64,000 nucleotides of DNA from Planctomycetaceae bacterium (GCA_041398825.1 JAWKTX010000001.1:310001-374000), one strand, 5' to 3'. Numbered from the stretch's first letter, positions 27,568 to 37,398 are shown. Notes: generated from the letters alone by a model not told the origin. Numbers and translations: made by a program.

Positions 27568-28319
27568 AACCCCGATCCGGGAATTGCCTTTTCAATGTCC
27601 AGATTGACGAACCGATGCAGGACGCCACTACACAAAATCAACTCTTGATACGGTGGCTGTTTGTCATCTCTGTCACCTGGGGAGCATTTGAGCTGACTTC
27701 GCTGGCTGGCGGCAATAACCAACACAGCCTTGATGTCCGAGTCCTTCAGTTTCTGCGCAGCAATGATGATCTTTCACGCGTAGCCGGTCCGCGATTTTTG
27801 GGTGAAGCGATGCGCGACATGACCGGGCTTGGAGGATACGCAGTGTTGATTGGCGTGACGGCAGCTGTTTCATTCGTTCTCCGTCGTGTCGCACCTTCAC
27901 ATCAGCGATTCTACCTGCTGACGGTGCTTGGCGGGTACGGCTGTTCGATGTTGATGAAATTCGTTGTTGGTCGAACACGACCGGATGTCGTCCCGCACCT
28001 GGCCCACGTATCATCAAGCAGCTTCCCCAGCTCACATGCTATGATGTCCATCATCGTGTATCCGGCAGCCGGACTGCTGATGTCACGGCTAAGTGTACTT
28101 CGTCCTGTTCAGACGTTTGTCCGGGTTGGACCTCTCGCGCTTGCGATTCTGATTGGAGTCACCCGTGTGTTTCTGGGCGTGCATTATCCAACTGACGTTT
28201 TTGCCGGGTGGGTAGCAGGACTGTTATGGCTGTGGGCGGCCTTCGCATTTCGGGAACGCCTGAAACTCCACAAGGTCGATGCCGTTGGAGAAATTGGGAG
28301 TTCCTCCACGAATGGATGA
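27564..28319 (+). CDS. PAP2-type membrane phosphatase
   Basis: A 251-residue integral membrane protein of the type 2 phosphatidic acid phosphatase superfamily. The three catalytic motifs are present in order: KFVVGRTRP (KX6RP), PSSH in SFPSSHAM, and RVFLGVHYPTD (with the catalytic His and Asp). About five to six membrane segments are seen. Possible substrates are phosphatidate, diacylglycerol pyrophosphate or undecaprenyl pyrophosphate. It is coupled to rarA through an ATGA overlap, although the functions are unrelated. An internal ATG (MQDATTQNQLL) near residue 18 is an alternative start. Confidence 0.92.
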   Translation: MKPRSGNCLFNVQIDEPMQDATTQNQLLIRWLFVISVTWGAFELTSLAGGNNQHSLDVRVLQFLRSNDDLSRVAGPRFLGEAMRDMTGLGGYAVLIGVTAAVSFVLRRVAPSHQRFYLLTVLGGYGCSMLMKFVVGRTRPDVVPHLAHVSSSSFPSSHAMMSIIVYPAAGLLMSRLSVLRPVQTFVRVGPLALAILIGVTRVFLGVHYPTDVFAGWVAGLLWLWAAFAFRERLKLHKVDAVGEIGSSSTNG

Positions 28320-28534
28320 ACATCCAGACATGCTACCTGATTCTTCACTTAGCCCATCCTCTCCAACGTGATTCGGGAAGTGTCGTTTCCTGTCAGGTGA
28401 ATCGACATTTCATGATTTCTGGTCTGCACAATTGGTGAAACGAAGGGTAACCTGTTCCCTGTTCCTGTTGCGAGGATACGTTGCGAAGGAATGTATCTTT
28501 GGTCCCTTGAGTTCAGGCATCACGGAGGATTTCG

Positions 28535-28765
28535 ATGCAAATTCAACCCCGAACCAGCCCTGAAACAGACCGGTGTATGGACTTGATCCGCCAACTCGGC
28601 AATGCGGTCATCCATGATTTTCATCTGACGGCCGAACTGGAATGTGTTGTATTGACCGGCCGGGCTATGTCCTGGTACGCAAAACAGGTTGCAACGTCGG
28701 CAGCGCGAAGAATGTATCCTGGGCAGAAAATCGAGAACCGCATCAAGGTTGTTACGGTTCGCTGA
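28535..28765 (+). CDS. small BON-like domain protein
   Basis: A 76-residue protein. The start is well supported by GGAGG seven bases before the ATG. The sequence ECVVLTGRAMSWYAKQVATS and then IENRIKVVTV follows the BON pattern: beta strand with a Gly turn, helix, strand with an Asn-x-Ile/Val core. BON domains bind phospholipid or act as protein modules, usually in exported or membrane-bound proteins; here there is no signal peptide and no second domain. It converges with the acyltransferase gene, 3 bases apart. Confidence 0.72.
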   Translation: MQIQPRTSPETDRCMDLIRQLGNAVIHDFHLTAELECVVLTGRAMSWYAKQVATSAARRMYPGQKIENRIKVVTVR

Positions 28766-28768
28766 TCA

Positions 28769-29479
28769 TTATTTCGCGGCGACAAGTGGCTGTTTGCCTG
28801 TACGCAGCCAGTCTAATGCTTCCGAATGGCATTCTGCGACGCGTTCTCTGGCAAGTTCTGCCAGGGCGTGGTCATCAGAACCATTCTGCAGGAGCTGGCG
28901 ATCCTGCTCGGACAGTGGTTTGCCGTAGATCAGTCGGATGCGGCGAGGTCGAATGAACCAGGCGCCTTTGGGAAACACTTTGTCTGCGCCGGCGATAGCG
29001 ACAGGATAGACCGGCTGGCTTGTTCGCCGCACCAGGGCCAGAAAGCCAGGCCGAAACCGTTTCACATCGTCCCCTGATGATCGTGTACCTTCCGGGTAGA
29101 TCCCAACCAGAAAGCCTTCTTCAACGCGTTCCATTGCCGTTCGAATACTGCCGCCGCGAACAGATTCACGACTTATGGGAATGACGTATGTGTTTCGCAG
29201 GAGCCAGCCAAGCAGGGGCACTCGAAACAAGCTGTCCCGCGCCAGATAAGCCACGGGTCGCGATAGAAAAACGCCAACCAATAGTGGGTCAAGGTAGCTT
29301 TGGTGATTGATCAGCAACAGGCCGCCACGCGTCGGGTCGAGATTCTGCTGGCCAGTGACTTCAAGTCGGATCCAGCATCGACACAACAGCCACACGGGAA
29401 TTCGAACGAGACTCCAAAGCCAATTGCAATTCAGCACGGCCTGTGGATCGGAGGTCTGTTCTGAGTTCTCTTCATTCAT
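28769..29479 (-). CDS. plsC: 1-acyl-sn-glycerol-3-phosphate acyltransferase
   Basis: A PlsC/LPLAT-family enzyme of 236 residues from the ATG at 29479; the frame is open to a TTG at 29533 that would overlap the HAD gene by 4 bases. The acyltransferase motifs are present: NHQSYLD (HX4D), a segment with GWLLRNTYVIPISRE, and IYPEGTRSSG (block III), followed by VYPVAIAGADKVFP. An N-terminal hydrophobic segment would tether it to the membrane, where it makes phosphatidate. It forms a unit with the HAD phosphatase upstream. Confidence 0.92.
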   Translation of the reverse strand: MNEENSEQTSDPQAVLNCNWLWSLVRIPVWLLCRCWIRLEVTGQQNLDPTRGGLLLINHQSYLDPLLVGVFLSRPVAYLARDSLFRVPLLGWLLRNTYVIPISRESVRGGSIRTAMERVEEGFLVGIYPEGTRSSGDDVKRFRPGFLALVRRTSQPVYPVAIAGADKVFPKGAWFIRPRRIRLIYGKPLSEQDRQLLQNGSDDHALAELARERVAECHSEALDWLRTGKQPLVAAK

Positions 29480-29529
29480 ACGATCGTCCGATCCTGATCT
29501 TGTTGAGCTTCCCGTGGGACGAGATACGT

Positions 29530-30219
29530 TCAAAAATTCCGAAGTGCATCTAACACGGTTTCCGTGGAATGCAAGTCCGGGAACAGATGGTCTGGACTGT
29601 GAGGTTGCAATTGTTCAGCACTGTAGACTCCAGTAGCGACCGCGATAACACTTGCATTGATGGCCCGAGCACATTTGATATCGGCTGGAGTATCTCCAAT
29701 GACACAGGTGTGTTCGCCGGGCACGTTGTGGCTCAGATGCATTCGGACGCTGTCGAGGGCAACTCGGGCGACGTCATTTCTCTGCGGATGGTAGTCTCCG
29801 AATCCACCACATCCCCGGAAGAATTCATGCAGTTGAAAATGGCGAAGTTTGACTTGCGCACCCTCGACATAGTTGCCCGTCAGGAGGCTTAAATGAAACT
29901 GGTTGTCTGCCACCAGTTGTTCCAGCAGCTCTCGGACTCCGGGCAGAAGGGCTCCCTGCAATTCGCGAAGGCAATCCGGGAGGCGATCGAGGTAACTGCG
30001 ACGAAAACGGTCCCGCTCTGATCGCGTGTCGTTTAGCCCATAGCGTGCGAAGATCTCATCTTCGATTCCCGCATCTGTCCTGCCAGCGGTTAAGACTCCT
30101 TCGAACGGGAAGTCAATTGCGAAGTCTTCGATCAACGCAAGCTCCATCGCCTTCTGCCCTGCCCCTCCCGTGCTGAGCATTGTGCCATCGATGTCGAAGA
30201 ATATGACTTTTTTTGACAT
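29530..30219 (-). CDS. HAD superfamily phosphatase (phosphoglycolate phosphatase-like)
   Basis: A soluble HAD hydrolase of 229 residues from the ATG at 30219 (MSKKVIFFDIDGTML); the frame is open to 30255. Motif I is DIDGT with Asp9 and Asp11; a helical cap follows; motif II is SLLTGNY; and motif IV is IGDTPADIKCARA. The pattern fits phosphoglycolate phosphatase or a related enzyme, but HAD specificity cannot be read from sequence. It is directly upstream of plsC. Confidence 0.9.
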   Translation of the reverse strand: MSKKVIFFDIDGTMLSTGGAGQKAMELALIEDFAIDFPFEGVLTAGRTDAGIEDEIFARYGLNDTRSERDRFRRSYLDRLPDCLRELQGALLPGVRELLEQLVADNQFHLSLLTGNYVEGAQVKLRHFQLHEFFRGCGGFGDYHPQRNDVARVALDSVRMHLSHNVPGEHTCVIGDTPADIKCARAINASVIAVATGVYSAEQLQPHSPDHLFPDLHSTETVLDALRNF

Positions 30220-30505
30220 TTCATGAATCCGTAATTTCAGGCTGCTTCGACGCACGGGTTAATCGCACGAGGATGGATTGTGACCGTGGTTGCAGATCGC
30301 TGCTCACAGCCCACAGGTCGTTTCAGGAGCATTGTGTCGGCAGCAGCCGCATTGAACACGTTGGCCTTGGGGCAATTCGCACTTGTTCCCAATCCCGGAA
30401 TCCGGATAGATTCTGATTGCGTCTACTCTGAGCAGACCAGCACAATTCACGGTGGCCTGACCGGGCGCTGATCGCAAATATAGCCGAAAGGGAGCGCACG
30501 TCTCC

Positions 30506-31483
30506 ATGACCCTGAAGCGCATCGCTATCACTGGAAGTTCAGGATTCTACGGGCGCGGTGTGGTTCAGGCGATCCGAAGGCGATTTCCGGAGGCGACCAT
30601 TCTGGGACTCGACATTACGCCGCCGCTTACGGATGAACCAGATGAGTTCGTCCAGTGCGACGTATTGAGCGAACAGCTTCGTCAGCACCTGACGGCGTTT
30701 GGTCCCGACACGGTGATCCACCTGGCCTTTGTCGTCAATCCCATGCGCGACGAGTGCCGAATGCATCGAATCAACGTAGAAGGTACGCGAAATCTGCTTC
30801 AGGCCGTTTCTGAAATCGCACCCGCGAGGCTGTTGGTTTCTTCCAGTGCAACTGCGTATGGAGGTTGGCCGGATAATCCCCTGCCAATGGCCGAGAGTTG
30901 GCAGTTGAGGGCTCGAACTGAATACCGTTATGCCGAAGACAAAGTCCTGGTGGAAGCGCTGCTGGAGGATTTTGCCGAATCTCACCAGGAAATTGCAGTC
31001 AGCTGGACACGCCCCTGCATCATTTACGGTCCTGAGATTTCCAACTATCTGACGGACTTCATCAAACATGGCCCGATTATTGTTCTGCCGGGCGGCAATA
31101 ACACAGAAATGCAGTTCGTCCATCTCGAAGATGTTTCAGAAGCGACTGTCACGATTCTGGAACAGAATGGTCAGGGGCCGTTTAATGTCGCGCCAGGCGA
31201 TTGGCTGACCCTGAGAGATCTGGCTCGCCTGAGCAATCGGGTTTGTGTTTCTGTCCCGTTGGTTGTTTGTCGTGCTTTTACGAATTGCTGGTGGGCTCTG
31301 CGACTGCCCCTGTATCGATTTCCCTCCGGCCTGTGGTATTTCATCAGGTATCGGTGGGTCATCTCACCTTCCAGGCTCGAATCAGAGCTGAAATTTGAAT
31401 TCCGCAGGAGCAGTCTTGAAACAGCCCGGCTGCTGCTGGCCGATGCTGGCAAACTCTCTTCCGCATCGCAACCCACCCATTGA
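30506..31483 (+). CDS. NAD-dependent epimerase/dehydratase (extended SDR)
   Basis: A 325-residue extended short-chain dehydrogenase. The Rossmann glycine motif GSSGFYG (residues 10-16, in the GxxGxxG pattern) opens the protein, DVLSEQLRQHL and HLAFVVNPM follow, and the catalytic region contains SSSATAYGG with the Tyr-x3-Lys pair in RYAEDK. The C-terminal part is divergent (CRAFTNCWWALRLPLYRF), with a Trp/Tyr-rich hydrophobic segment. Nucleotide-sugar substrates are usual for this group. A GGGAG-like site is upstream of the ATG. It stands alone. Confidence 0.9.
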   Translation: MTLKRIAITGSSGFYGRGVVQAIRRRFPEATILGLDITPPLTDEPDEFVQCDVLSEQLRQHLTAFGPDTVIHLAFVVNPMRDECRMHRINVEGTRNLLQAVSEIAPARLLVSSSATAYGGWPDNPLPMAESWQLRARTEYRYAEDKVLVEALLEDFAESHQEIAVSWTRPCIIYGPEISNYLTDFIKHGPIIVLPGGNNTEMQFVHLEDVSEATVTILEQNGQGPFNVAPGDWLTLRDLARLSNRVCVSVPLVVCRAFTNCWWALRLPLYRFPSGLWYFIRYRWVISPSRLESELKFEFRRSSLETARLLLADAGKLSSASQPTH

Positions 31484-31629
31484 TCGCATGCTCCCGTTCC
31501 GGGAATATCGTATGCAACTCGAAGAGTAGCGGGACTGGTGTTGGTCTGAATGTCGTGTGGCGGCTATGATCCGATGCAGAGATATGTTAGTTGGATTTCG
31601 GTCTGTTTCATTATTCGGCCGATGAATGT

Positions 31630-33015
31630 TCAGCATTCCGTGACATTGACCGCCAGTCCACCGCGAGACGTTTCCTGGTAGTTTGAGCTCATGTCCGCCC
31701 CCGTTCGGCGCATGGTGCAGATGACTCGGTCAAGTGATACATAATGCTTGCCGTTTCCACCCAGTGCGAGGCGAGCGGCATTGATTGCCTTCACCGCCCC
31801 CATGGCGTTGCGTTCGATACAAGGTACCTGAACGAGACCGCCGATGGGATCGCAGGTCAGGCCAAGATTATGTTCCATCCCGATTTCAGCGGCGTTCTCA
31901 ACTTGGGCCGCGGTGCCACCAAGTCCTTCGCAAAGTGCAGCAGCGGCCATTGAGCAGGCGACGCCCACTTCACCCTGGCAACCGACTTCTGCACCGGAGA
32001 TTGATGCGTTCAATTTGTAGAGTGTGCCAATCGCTCCTGCCGTCAGAAGGAAGCGAACGATACGATCTTCGTGGCTGGCATTGTGGAACTGAACGTAATA
32101 GTGAAGGACTGCTGGAATGATGCCTGCAGCGCCGTTGGTTGGTGCGGTGACAACTCGGCCGCCCGCTGCGTTCTCCTCATTGACCGCCAGTGCCCAAAGG
32201 CTGACCCAATCGAGTGGAATCAGCGGATCTGTAATCGCAGCCGGACTACCCGCGCTCAACTTTCGAAACAGCGTTGCGGCTCGTCGTTCGATCTTAAGCC
32301 CACCGGGCAGAATGCCTTCTTCGCGACAACCACGCTCAACACAACTTTGCATGGCCTTCCAGACCTTTATCAGCCCTTCCCGAGTCTGTTCCTCCGGACG
32401 CCAGCAAGCTTCGTTTCGGAGCGTCATTTCGCTGATACTCAGGTCGTTGTCTGCCGCAAGTCTCAGGAGATCAGCACCGGATCGGTAGGGGAATGGTCGA
32501 TCTACCTGAGATCTTGTGAGTTGGTCTGATTCGGCCGATTTCTCTCCAACAACGAAGCCACCACCGATGCTGTAGTATGTCTTTGTCAGGAGTATCGTGT
32601 TGTCAGGATTGAATGCGGTAAATCGTAATCCATTCGGATGGGCAGGAAGCGATTCTTTGCGACGGAAGATCAGGTCACGATCTTCGATAAAAGTGATACT
32701 TCGCTCCGGAGTCAGCTGCAACTTGTGGGTTGTACGGATTCGATCGAGTTGACTTTGAATGCTGTCGACGTCGATTTCTTCCGGACTTTCGCCTTCGAGT
32801 CCCAGTAGCACTGCTTTGTCCGTGCCGTGTCCTTTGCCGGTAAACGCCAGGGACGCGTACAGACAAACTTCGATGCGATCTGTGCTCCCGATTTCGCCCG
32901 CTTCTATGAGTCGCTGAACGAAAAGTCTGGCAGCACGCATCGGCCCGACAGTATGCGAGGAGCTCGGCCCGATACCGATCGTGAAGAGCTCGAGTACGCT
33001 GATATCCGGCGACAT
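31630..33015 (-). CDS. sdaA: L-serine ammonia-lyase (iron-sulfur type)
   Basis: A single-chain L-serine dehydratase of 461 residues that converts L-serine to pyruvate and ammonia. The N-terminal beta domain carries the highly conserved IGIGPSSSHTVGPM motif. The C-terminal alpha domain has the [4Fe-4S] cysteines, in GCQGEVGVACSM and TCDPIGGLVQVPCIERNAMG. Length and domain order are those of the one-polypeptide SdaA found in Gram-negatives. It stands alone, with no serine transporter nearby. Confidence 0.96.
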   Translation of the reverse strand: MSPDISVLELFTIGIGPSSSHTVGPMRAARLFVQRLIEAGEIGSTDRIEVCLYASLAFTGKGHGTDKAVLLGLEGESPEEIDVDSIQSQLDRIRTTHKLQLTPERSITFIEDRDLIFRRKESLPAHPNGLRFTAFNPDNTILLTKTYYSIGGGFVVGEKSAESDQLTRSQVDRPFPYRSGADLLRLAADNDLSISEMTLRNEACWRPEEQTREGLIKVWKAMQSCVERGCREEGILPGGLKIERRAATLFRKLSAGSPAAITDPLIPLDWVSLWALAVNEENAAGGRVVTAPTNGAAGIIPAVLHYYVQFHNASHEDRIVRFLLTAGAIGTLYKLNASISGAEVGCQGEVGVACSMAAAALCEGLGGTAAQVENAAEIGMEHNLGLTCDPIGGLVQVPCIERNAMGAVKAINAARLALGGNGKHYVSLDRVICTMRRTGADMSSNYQETSRGGLAVNVTEC

Positions 33016-33173
33016 GGCAACTCCCCGAAAGAAACAGATTTCAACGCATGGTCACAAAGGAATCGTCACGATGGCAACAGTGAGCGGAAACAGCGGCTCA
33101 GCACATCATCTGACGGCAGTGGGGCGGAAAAACTGGAACAGAAATACGATTCGAGTCCCCAAAAACCTTTGTT

Positions 33174-33860
33174 TCAGGGCAGAGATGTCACGCCAAATCG
33201 TTGGTGAATCTGATCTCGAACAGCTGGCAGAATTCTCAGCCCGTGGGCCAGGTCAATGAGGTATCTTTCTTCTGCACTGGAATCGAGGTTGACTGCCATC
33301 AGAGAGATGGCGTAGATCTCGTTCTCCATTCCCAGAGGAATTGACCAGACGAATTCCCTGATATCCAGAGGTGCAGCAAACTCTCTGCGAAGGAACTCGA
33401 TATCGGCCTGAGTTGGATTGCCCAGTTGTCTCACAATTGCGTCCTGCTCTGCCTGATCAATTCTGCCATCTGCTTTTGCTGCGTTGATCATTGCACGCAC
33501 GATCAATTCGGACTTGTCACTCAATCGACTCGACTGTTCTGCTTCGCCATAGCGAGAAGTGCCGGGGGCCGGGTCTCGCTGTCCCGAGCGATTCTGCTGT
33601 TCACCGCGACCGTGTGCCTGTCGCAGCATATCTTCGAAGTGATCCAGCTGTTCATCCCGGGGTGTTCGGTGTGTGGAAGTCGGCGTTGGGGCATCGCGTA
33701 TCACAGGCGCGCCTGCGGGACGCTGGGGAATCGTTTGACTTCCGGGTGCTGGCGCTGAAGACCGGCTGCCCGTGAGAATGTTCTTCAGAATCTGACCTCC
33801 GAGGCCAGAAGAACCAGACCGTTTTCTGAGTAGTCCCCCGAAAATATCAATGGCATCCAT
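33174..33860 (-). CDS. TerB/DUF533 family protein
   Basis: A 228-residue protein. The N-terminal 100 residues are Gly/Pro/Ser/Arg-rich and probably disordered, after a short conserved head (MDAIDIFGGLLRKRSGSSG). The C-terminal 120 residues are a TerB-like/DUF533 helical bundle (IVRAMINAAKADGRIDQAEQ, then LDSSAEERYLIDLAHGL) like E. coli YebE. The acidic loops (KADGRIDQAE) match the metal-binding pattern of TerB folds. The cellular role of the family is not established. Confidence 0.85.
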   Translation of the reverse strand: MDAIDIFGGLLRKRSGSSGLGGQILKNILTGSRSSAPAPGSQTIPQRPAGAPVIRDAPTPTSTHRTPRDEQLDHFEDMLRQAHGRGEQQNRSGQRDPAPGTSRYGEAEQSSRLSDKSELIVRAMINAAKADGRIDQAEQDAIVRQLGNPTQADIEFLRREFAAPLDIREFVWSIPLGMENEIYAISLMAVNLDSSAEERYLIDLAHGLRILPAVRDQIHQRFGVTSLP

Positions 33861-33932
33861 AGTACACTCGACCTTCTGTGTTATTGATTTCAGTCCACCA
33901 TTGACTGTTTTTGACGATGCACTGGTTGAGTC

Positions 33933-34688
33933 TCATTGTTTAAGCTGGGCAGCCATTTTCCGGGCGCTTTGTCCCAGAAAGAGAACATCAACGCCTGCCA
34001 CGATCAGTGAATAGCCTTTTTCAATGTAGGGAGAAACAGCTTCCGCTGTGACCCCGAAGTAGCCCAACGGAACACCCGACGATCGGCAAGCATCCGTTAC
34101 ACGATCGATCGCCGCCACGACATCGGGGTGGTTGATTTGTCCCATTCTGTCCATGCTGGCGGACAGATCGTATGGTCCCAGCAGAACGCCGTCTATACCA
34201 GGGACCCGGACAGTCTCTTCAATACATTCGACGGCACTCTTGTGTTCTGCCTGAACCACGACGACGGTTTCGCGATTTGCTGATTCGATGTATTCGTTGA
34301 AACGAAATCCGTATCCATGTGCTCTGGCAAGGCCTACTCCGCGTGAGCCTTCCGGAGGATATTTGGCGAAGCGGACTGAGTCTTTCACCTGTGCCAGTGA
34401 ATTCGTTTGCGGAACAATAATTCCGGTTGCTCCCAGGTCGAGGACTTTCTTGATGGCGATTTCATCGCATGAAGCAATACGGATGAGACAGGGAATCCGA
34501 TGACCAACGGACTGAAGAATGCTCAGGATACTGGAAATCTCCAGAGGGCCGTGTTCTGCGTCAATGAACAACCAGTCAAATCCAGCGTCGGCAAGAATCT
34601 CGGCAGTGGATGCCGTGGGCAGGGTGACCATCGTCCCGATAAGGCATTCTTTGTTCAACAGCCGACTGCGGAAAGAACTTTGAGTCAT
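33933..34688 (-). CDS. HpcH/HpaI-type aldolase
   Basis: A 251-residue class II aldolase of the HpaI family from the ATG at 34688 (MTQSSFRSRLLNKECLIGTM); the frame is open to 34754. Key segments are FDWLFIDAEHGPLE (catalytic and metal region), IVPQTNS, the GSRGVG motif and GVLLGPYDLSASM. Family members cleave or form 2-keto-3-deoxy acids, giving pyruvate and an aldehyde, as in breakdown of sugar acids or aromatic compounds. The substrate is not given by the neighbours. Confidence 0.9.
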   Translation of the reverse strand: MTQSSFRSRLLNKECLIGTMVTLPTASTAEILADAGFDWLFIDAEHGPLEISSILSILQSVGHRIPCLIRIASCDEIAIKKVLDLGATGIIVPQTNSLAQVKDSVRFAKYPPEGSRGVGLARAHGYGFRFNEYIESANRETVVVVQAEHKSAVECIEETVRVPGIDGVLLGPYDLSASMDRMGQINHPDVVAAIDRVTDACRSSGVPLGYFGVTAEAVSPYIEKGYSLIVAGVDVLFLGQSARKMAAQLKQ

Positions 34689-34812
34689 TGAAACAATCCG
34701 TTTTGATTGTGACTTGGAGAAATACGTGAAGGCAGAAATCGTATCGGCTGGCAATCATGCTCGCTGAGAACGATACTGGCAAGTCTTCAACCAAAGCTCC
34801 GGGAGCCTGACT

Positions 34813-35079
34813 ATGAACCATGATGAAATGTTGATCGCACTTTCAAGGATCCGCGAGGAGTTGCAGAATTCTCCGGATCTTACTGACGATACGCGTGTGC
34901 AGTTGCAGGCGTTGACCGCCGACATCGAGCTTGCACTCGCGAATGGCAGCGCACCGGAAGATGCCGCCACGATTAAGGACAGGCTTCAGGAGGCGGTCGT
35001 TGATTTTGAAGTGCACCATCCCATCATTGGAGGTTTGCTGGAACGCATCACTGATGGACTGGCAAACCTGGGGATTTAG
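34813..35079 (+). CDS. DUF4404 family small protein
   Basis: An 88-residue helical protein. Two amphipathic helices (residues about 5-50) are followed by a conserved end (HHPIIGGLLERITDGLANLGI), which is the recognisable DUF4404 feature. It contains no cysteine and no signal peptide. The function is unknown. The stop codon overlaps the stop of the exonuclease gene on the other strand. Confidence 0.8.
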   Translation: MNHDEMLIALSRIREELQNSPDLTDDTRVQLQALTADIELALANGSAPEDAATIKDRLQEAVVDFEVHHPIIGGLLERITDGLANLGI

Positions 35080-35861
35080 TCTCTTCGGAGCATGGTTTCG
35101 TCAATTTCAATTGTCACCGGGGCATGATCGCTTACTTCGAGTCCTCCGTCGCGGTGAATCGACGCCGACCGAAACATCGTGGATGCATTACGATTCGCCA
35201 GCAGGTAATCAATTCGCCATCCGCGGTCCAGTTCTCTTGCTTTTCCCCGGTTTGACCACCAGGAATAAGGACCGTTCACATTGCCGAAGTGGCGTCGGAC
35301 CAAATCATCCCAGCCGCAATCAAGAAAGTCGCTGAACCATTGTCTTTCGTGCGGCAGAAAACCAGATGTTTTCTGGTTCGATTTGGCGTGAAAAATGTCC
35401 CGTTCTGTGTGGGCAATATTGAAATCGCCACCAAGAATCAGCGGAGCAGAATCGACCTGAGCTTCACCCCATTCACCAAAAAAGCCCAGCCAGTCCTCCT
35501 TGATCTTTTGCCGAGCGTCTCCGGAGGAACCAGACGGAAGATAGATACTGGCAAGTCGGACTCCCTTTACGCTGCCAGCAATCACCCTCCCCTCCTCGTC
35601 GGCATTGCCCTCGATGCCACGCACGACGTCGTCCACGGGTGTCCTGGACCAGATCGCGGTTCCGGAGTACCCTGGGCGCTGAGCCGGGTGCCAATGGACG
35701 CACCATCCTTCAGGGTCCTGGAATTCTTTCGGTAGTTGCTCCGGATGACATCGGATCTCCTGCAGCAAGAGAATGTCAGGGCAGATCACATCAAGATGTT
35801 GCATGAATCCTTTTTTGATGGCGGCTCTGAGGCCGTTAACGTTCCATGTTGTAATTCGCAT
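35076..35861 (-). CDS. xth: exodeoxyribonuclease III
   Basis: A 261-residue AP endonuclease/exonuclease for base excision repair. The exonuclease-endonuclease-phosphatase fold is complete: RITTWNVNGLRAA (Asn7), LLLQEIRC (metal-binding Glu), GDFNIAHTERDI (Asp/Asn of the active site), RIDYLLAN, and the final catalytic DHAPV. Length is normal for the XthA group. It ends tail to tail with the DUF4404 gene, with stops overlapping. Confidence 0.95.
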   Translation of the reverse strand: MRITTWNVNGLRAAIKKGFMQHLDVICPDILLLQEIRCHPEQLPKEFQDPEGWCVHWHPAQRPGYSGTAIWSRTPVDDVVRGIEGNADEEGRVIAGSVKGVRLASIYLPSGSSGDARQKIKEDWLGFFGEWGEAQVDSAPLILGGDFNIAHTERDIFHAKSNQKTSGFLPHERQWFSDFLDCGWDDLVRRHFGNVNGPYSWWSNRGKARELDRGWRIDYLLANRNASTMFRSASIHRDGGLEVSDHAPVTIEIDETMLRRD

Positions 35862-36143
35862 AATATCTTTTCAGCAATAGTCTTACGCCCGCCGGAGATC
35901 GCAGTGGAAACGCTTTGGAGTTCTGGGTGGGACAGGAAGATTCTGGGTTTTCTTCATTTTATGACGTTTCGAGTTGCGTTGCCTTCCTGGAGGGCTGGAT
36001 AATCCGGGCAGTGGAGGAATCTGCTGCGTCCGTACACGGCGGTACGGAAGTTTGAATCATTTCCAGCCGCGTGGGGCCAGGCTGGCTGATGAAGGATGTT
36101 TCCCTCAATATTCTCCAAGATATCGTTTACAGGTAGGGATGTC

Positions 36144-37367
36144 ATGAAATTCGTTCGAGCGGCGAAATCGGCCATCACATTGTCAGTGGCGTCAACACTT
36201 ACAGCCGGATCCATGTTTGCCACCGTGCAGTCAGCAGCAAGTCAGGATGCGGTCCCTGTGCTGGCGGAAAGTGCATCGCCTGCGCCCCAGGAGGTCCTGC
36301 ATGATCGATCGCATGATGTTGTCCTGCATTCAGAGGGCCGGGTTGTTGGCAGGCTCAGTCGGTTCTCGCCAGTGGATGGACAGTTGATTGCTGCACAAGG
36401 GTGTACCGTTACCCTCGTAAAAGATGGCCGCAGGGTCACCTCTGCACTCAGTGATGATGCAGGCGTATTTTCTGTTCAGGGGCTGGAGCCCGGCGTTTAT
36501 GGGCTGATTGCCACTGGCACAACTGGTTACGCACTGTACTCTTTCCGAGCGGTTGCAGGTCCGGAACCGGGGGATGCCGTTGCAGATAATGCAGCCTCGC
36601 CTGTGTCACTTGACCTTCAAATCAATACGGTTTCGGTTCTCCCGAGGGATTTCCCGACTGTCCGTGATCTCATCGAACGGCGATACGCGAACACCGCCGC
36701 CCGAGAATCGGTCATCGCCTCTCGAGTGCCGACAGTTCCCGGGGCAGATCACTCATTCGGCTCCGGCCCGGAATCGACCCCGCTGAATGGGCATCAGGTC
36801 CAGCTCCGCAGCAACGGCGATCTGGTGGGCGAAGTTAACCTCCTGGAAACGACAGATGGCTATCTGAGGCCAGTTCGCGATATCACGGTCTACTTCGTGA
36901 TGGACAACACCATCATTGGCTCGACTGCTGTCAACGCGGACGGCAGCTTTCGGCTGGTCGGCCTCACACCAGGATTCTACTCCGTTGTTGGTGTTGGGGA
37001 CGATGGCGTGCTGGCCGTTGGTGTAGATGTACTTGGACCAGCTGCGAATGATTCGGAATACAAACCCGCTTTTGTTTCGCAAACGCTCGACCTGGCAGGT
37101 GCCGCAGTGGACCCACTGAATTTCATTATTGATGCACCGACCAATCCGGAATCACCAACGGGTGACCCAACGGCTATGACACCAGGAGCTTTTCCGGGTG
37201 GAGCAGCGCCGGGGGGCCTGGGTGGGGGCGGACTGGGCGGTGGCGCTGGCGGCGGGCTTGGAGGAGGCGGTGGCCTCGGCACGCTGTTGGGAGCGGCAAT
37301 TGCTGGCGGTGTTGGTTATGCGATTGCTGACAACAACGGTAACAATGATGCAAGCCCTTCAAACTAA
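36144..37367 (+). CDS. secreted Gly-rich protein with carboxypeptidase-regulatory-like repeats
   Basis: A 407-residue exported protein from the ATG at 36144, which follows AGGTAGGGAT; the frame is open to 36096. After a signal peptide (MKFVRAAKSAITLSVASTLTAGSMFATV), two similar beta-sandwich repeats are seen: 'GRVVGRLSRF...VQGLEPGVYGLIATG' and 'GDLVGEVNLL...LVGLTPGFYSVVGVG', which look like CnaB/CarboxypepD_reg-like modules. The C-terminus is a low-complexity Gly/Ala run (GGGLGGGAGGGLGGG) followed by GAAIAGGVGYAIADNNGN. Similar tails are familiar from planctomycete exported proteins. No catalytic motif. A strong terminator follows. Confidence 0.82.
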   Translation: MKFVRAAKSAITLSVASTLTAGSMFATVQSAASQDAVPVLAESASPAPQEVLHDRSHDVVLHSEGRVVGRLSRFSPVDGQLIAAQGCTVTLVKDGRRVTSALSDDAGVFSVQGLEPGVYGLIATGTTGYALYSFRAVAGPEPGDAVADNAASPVSLDLQINTVSVLPRDFPTVRDLIERRYANTAARESVIASRVPTVPGADHSFGSGPESTPLNGHQVQLRSNGDLVGEVNLLETTDGYLRPVRDITVYFVMDNTIIGSTAVNADGSFRLVGLTPGFYSVVGVGDDGVLAVGVDVLGPAANDSEYKPAFVSQTLDLAGAAVDPLNFIIDAPTNPESPTGDPTAMTPGAFPGGAAPGGLGGGGLGGGAGGGLGGGGGLGTLLGAAIAGGVGYAIADNNGNNDASPSN

Positions 37368-37398
37368 GGGCAATTGACGAATCTGATACCACGCAAAG

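Noticed and set aside
33121..33173. tRNA-like T-arm sequence (gattcgagtcc) upstream of the serine dehydratase gene
   Set aside because: No acceptor stem, anticodon arm or D-arm could be arranged around it.
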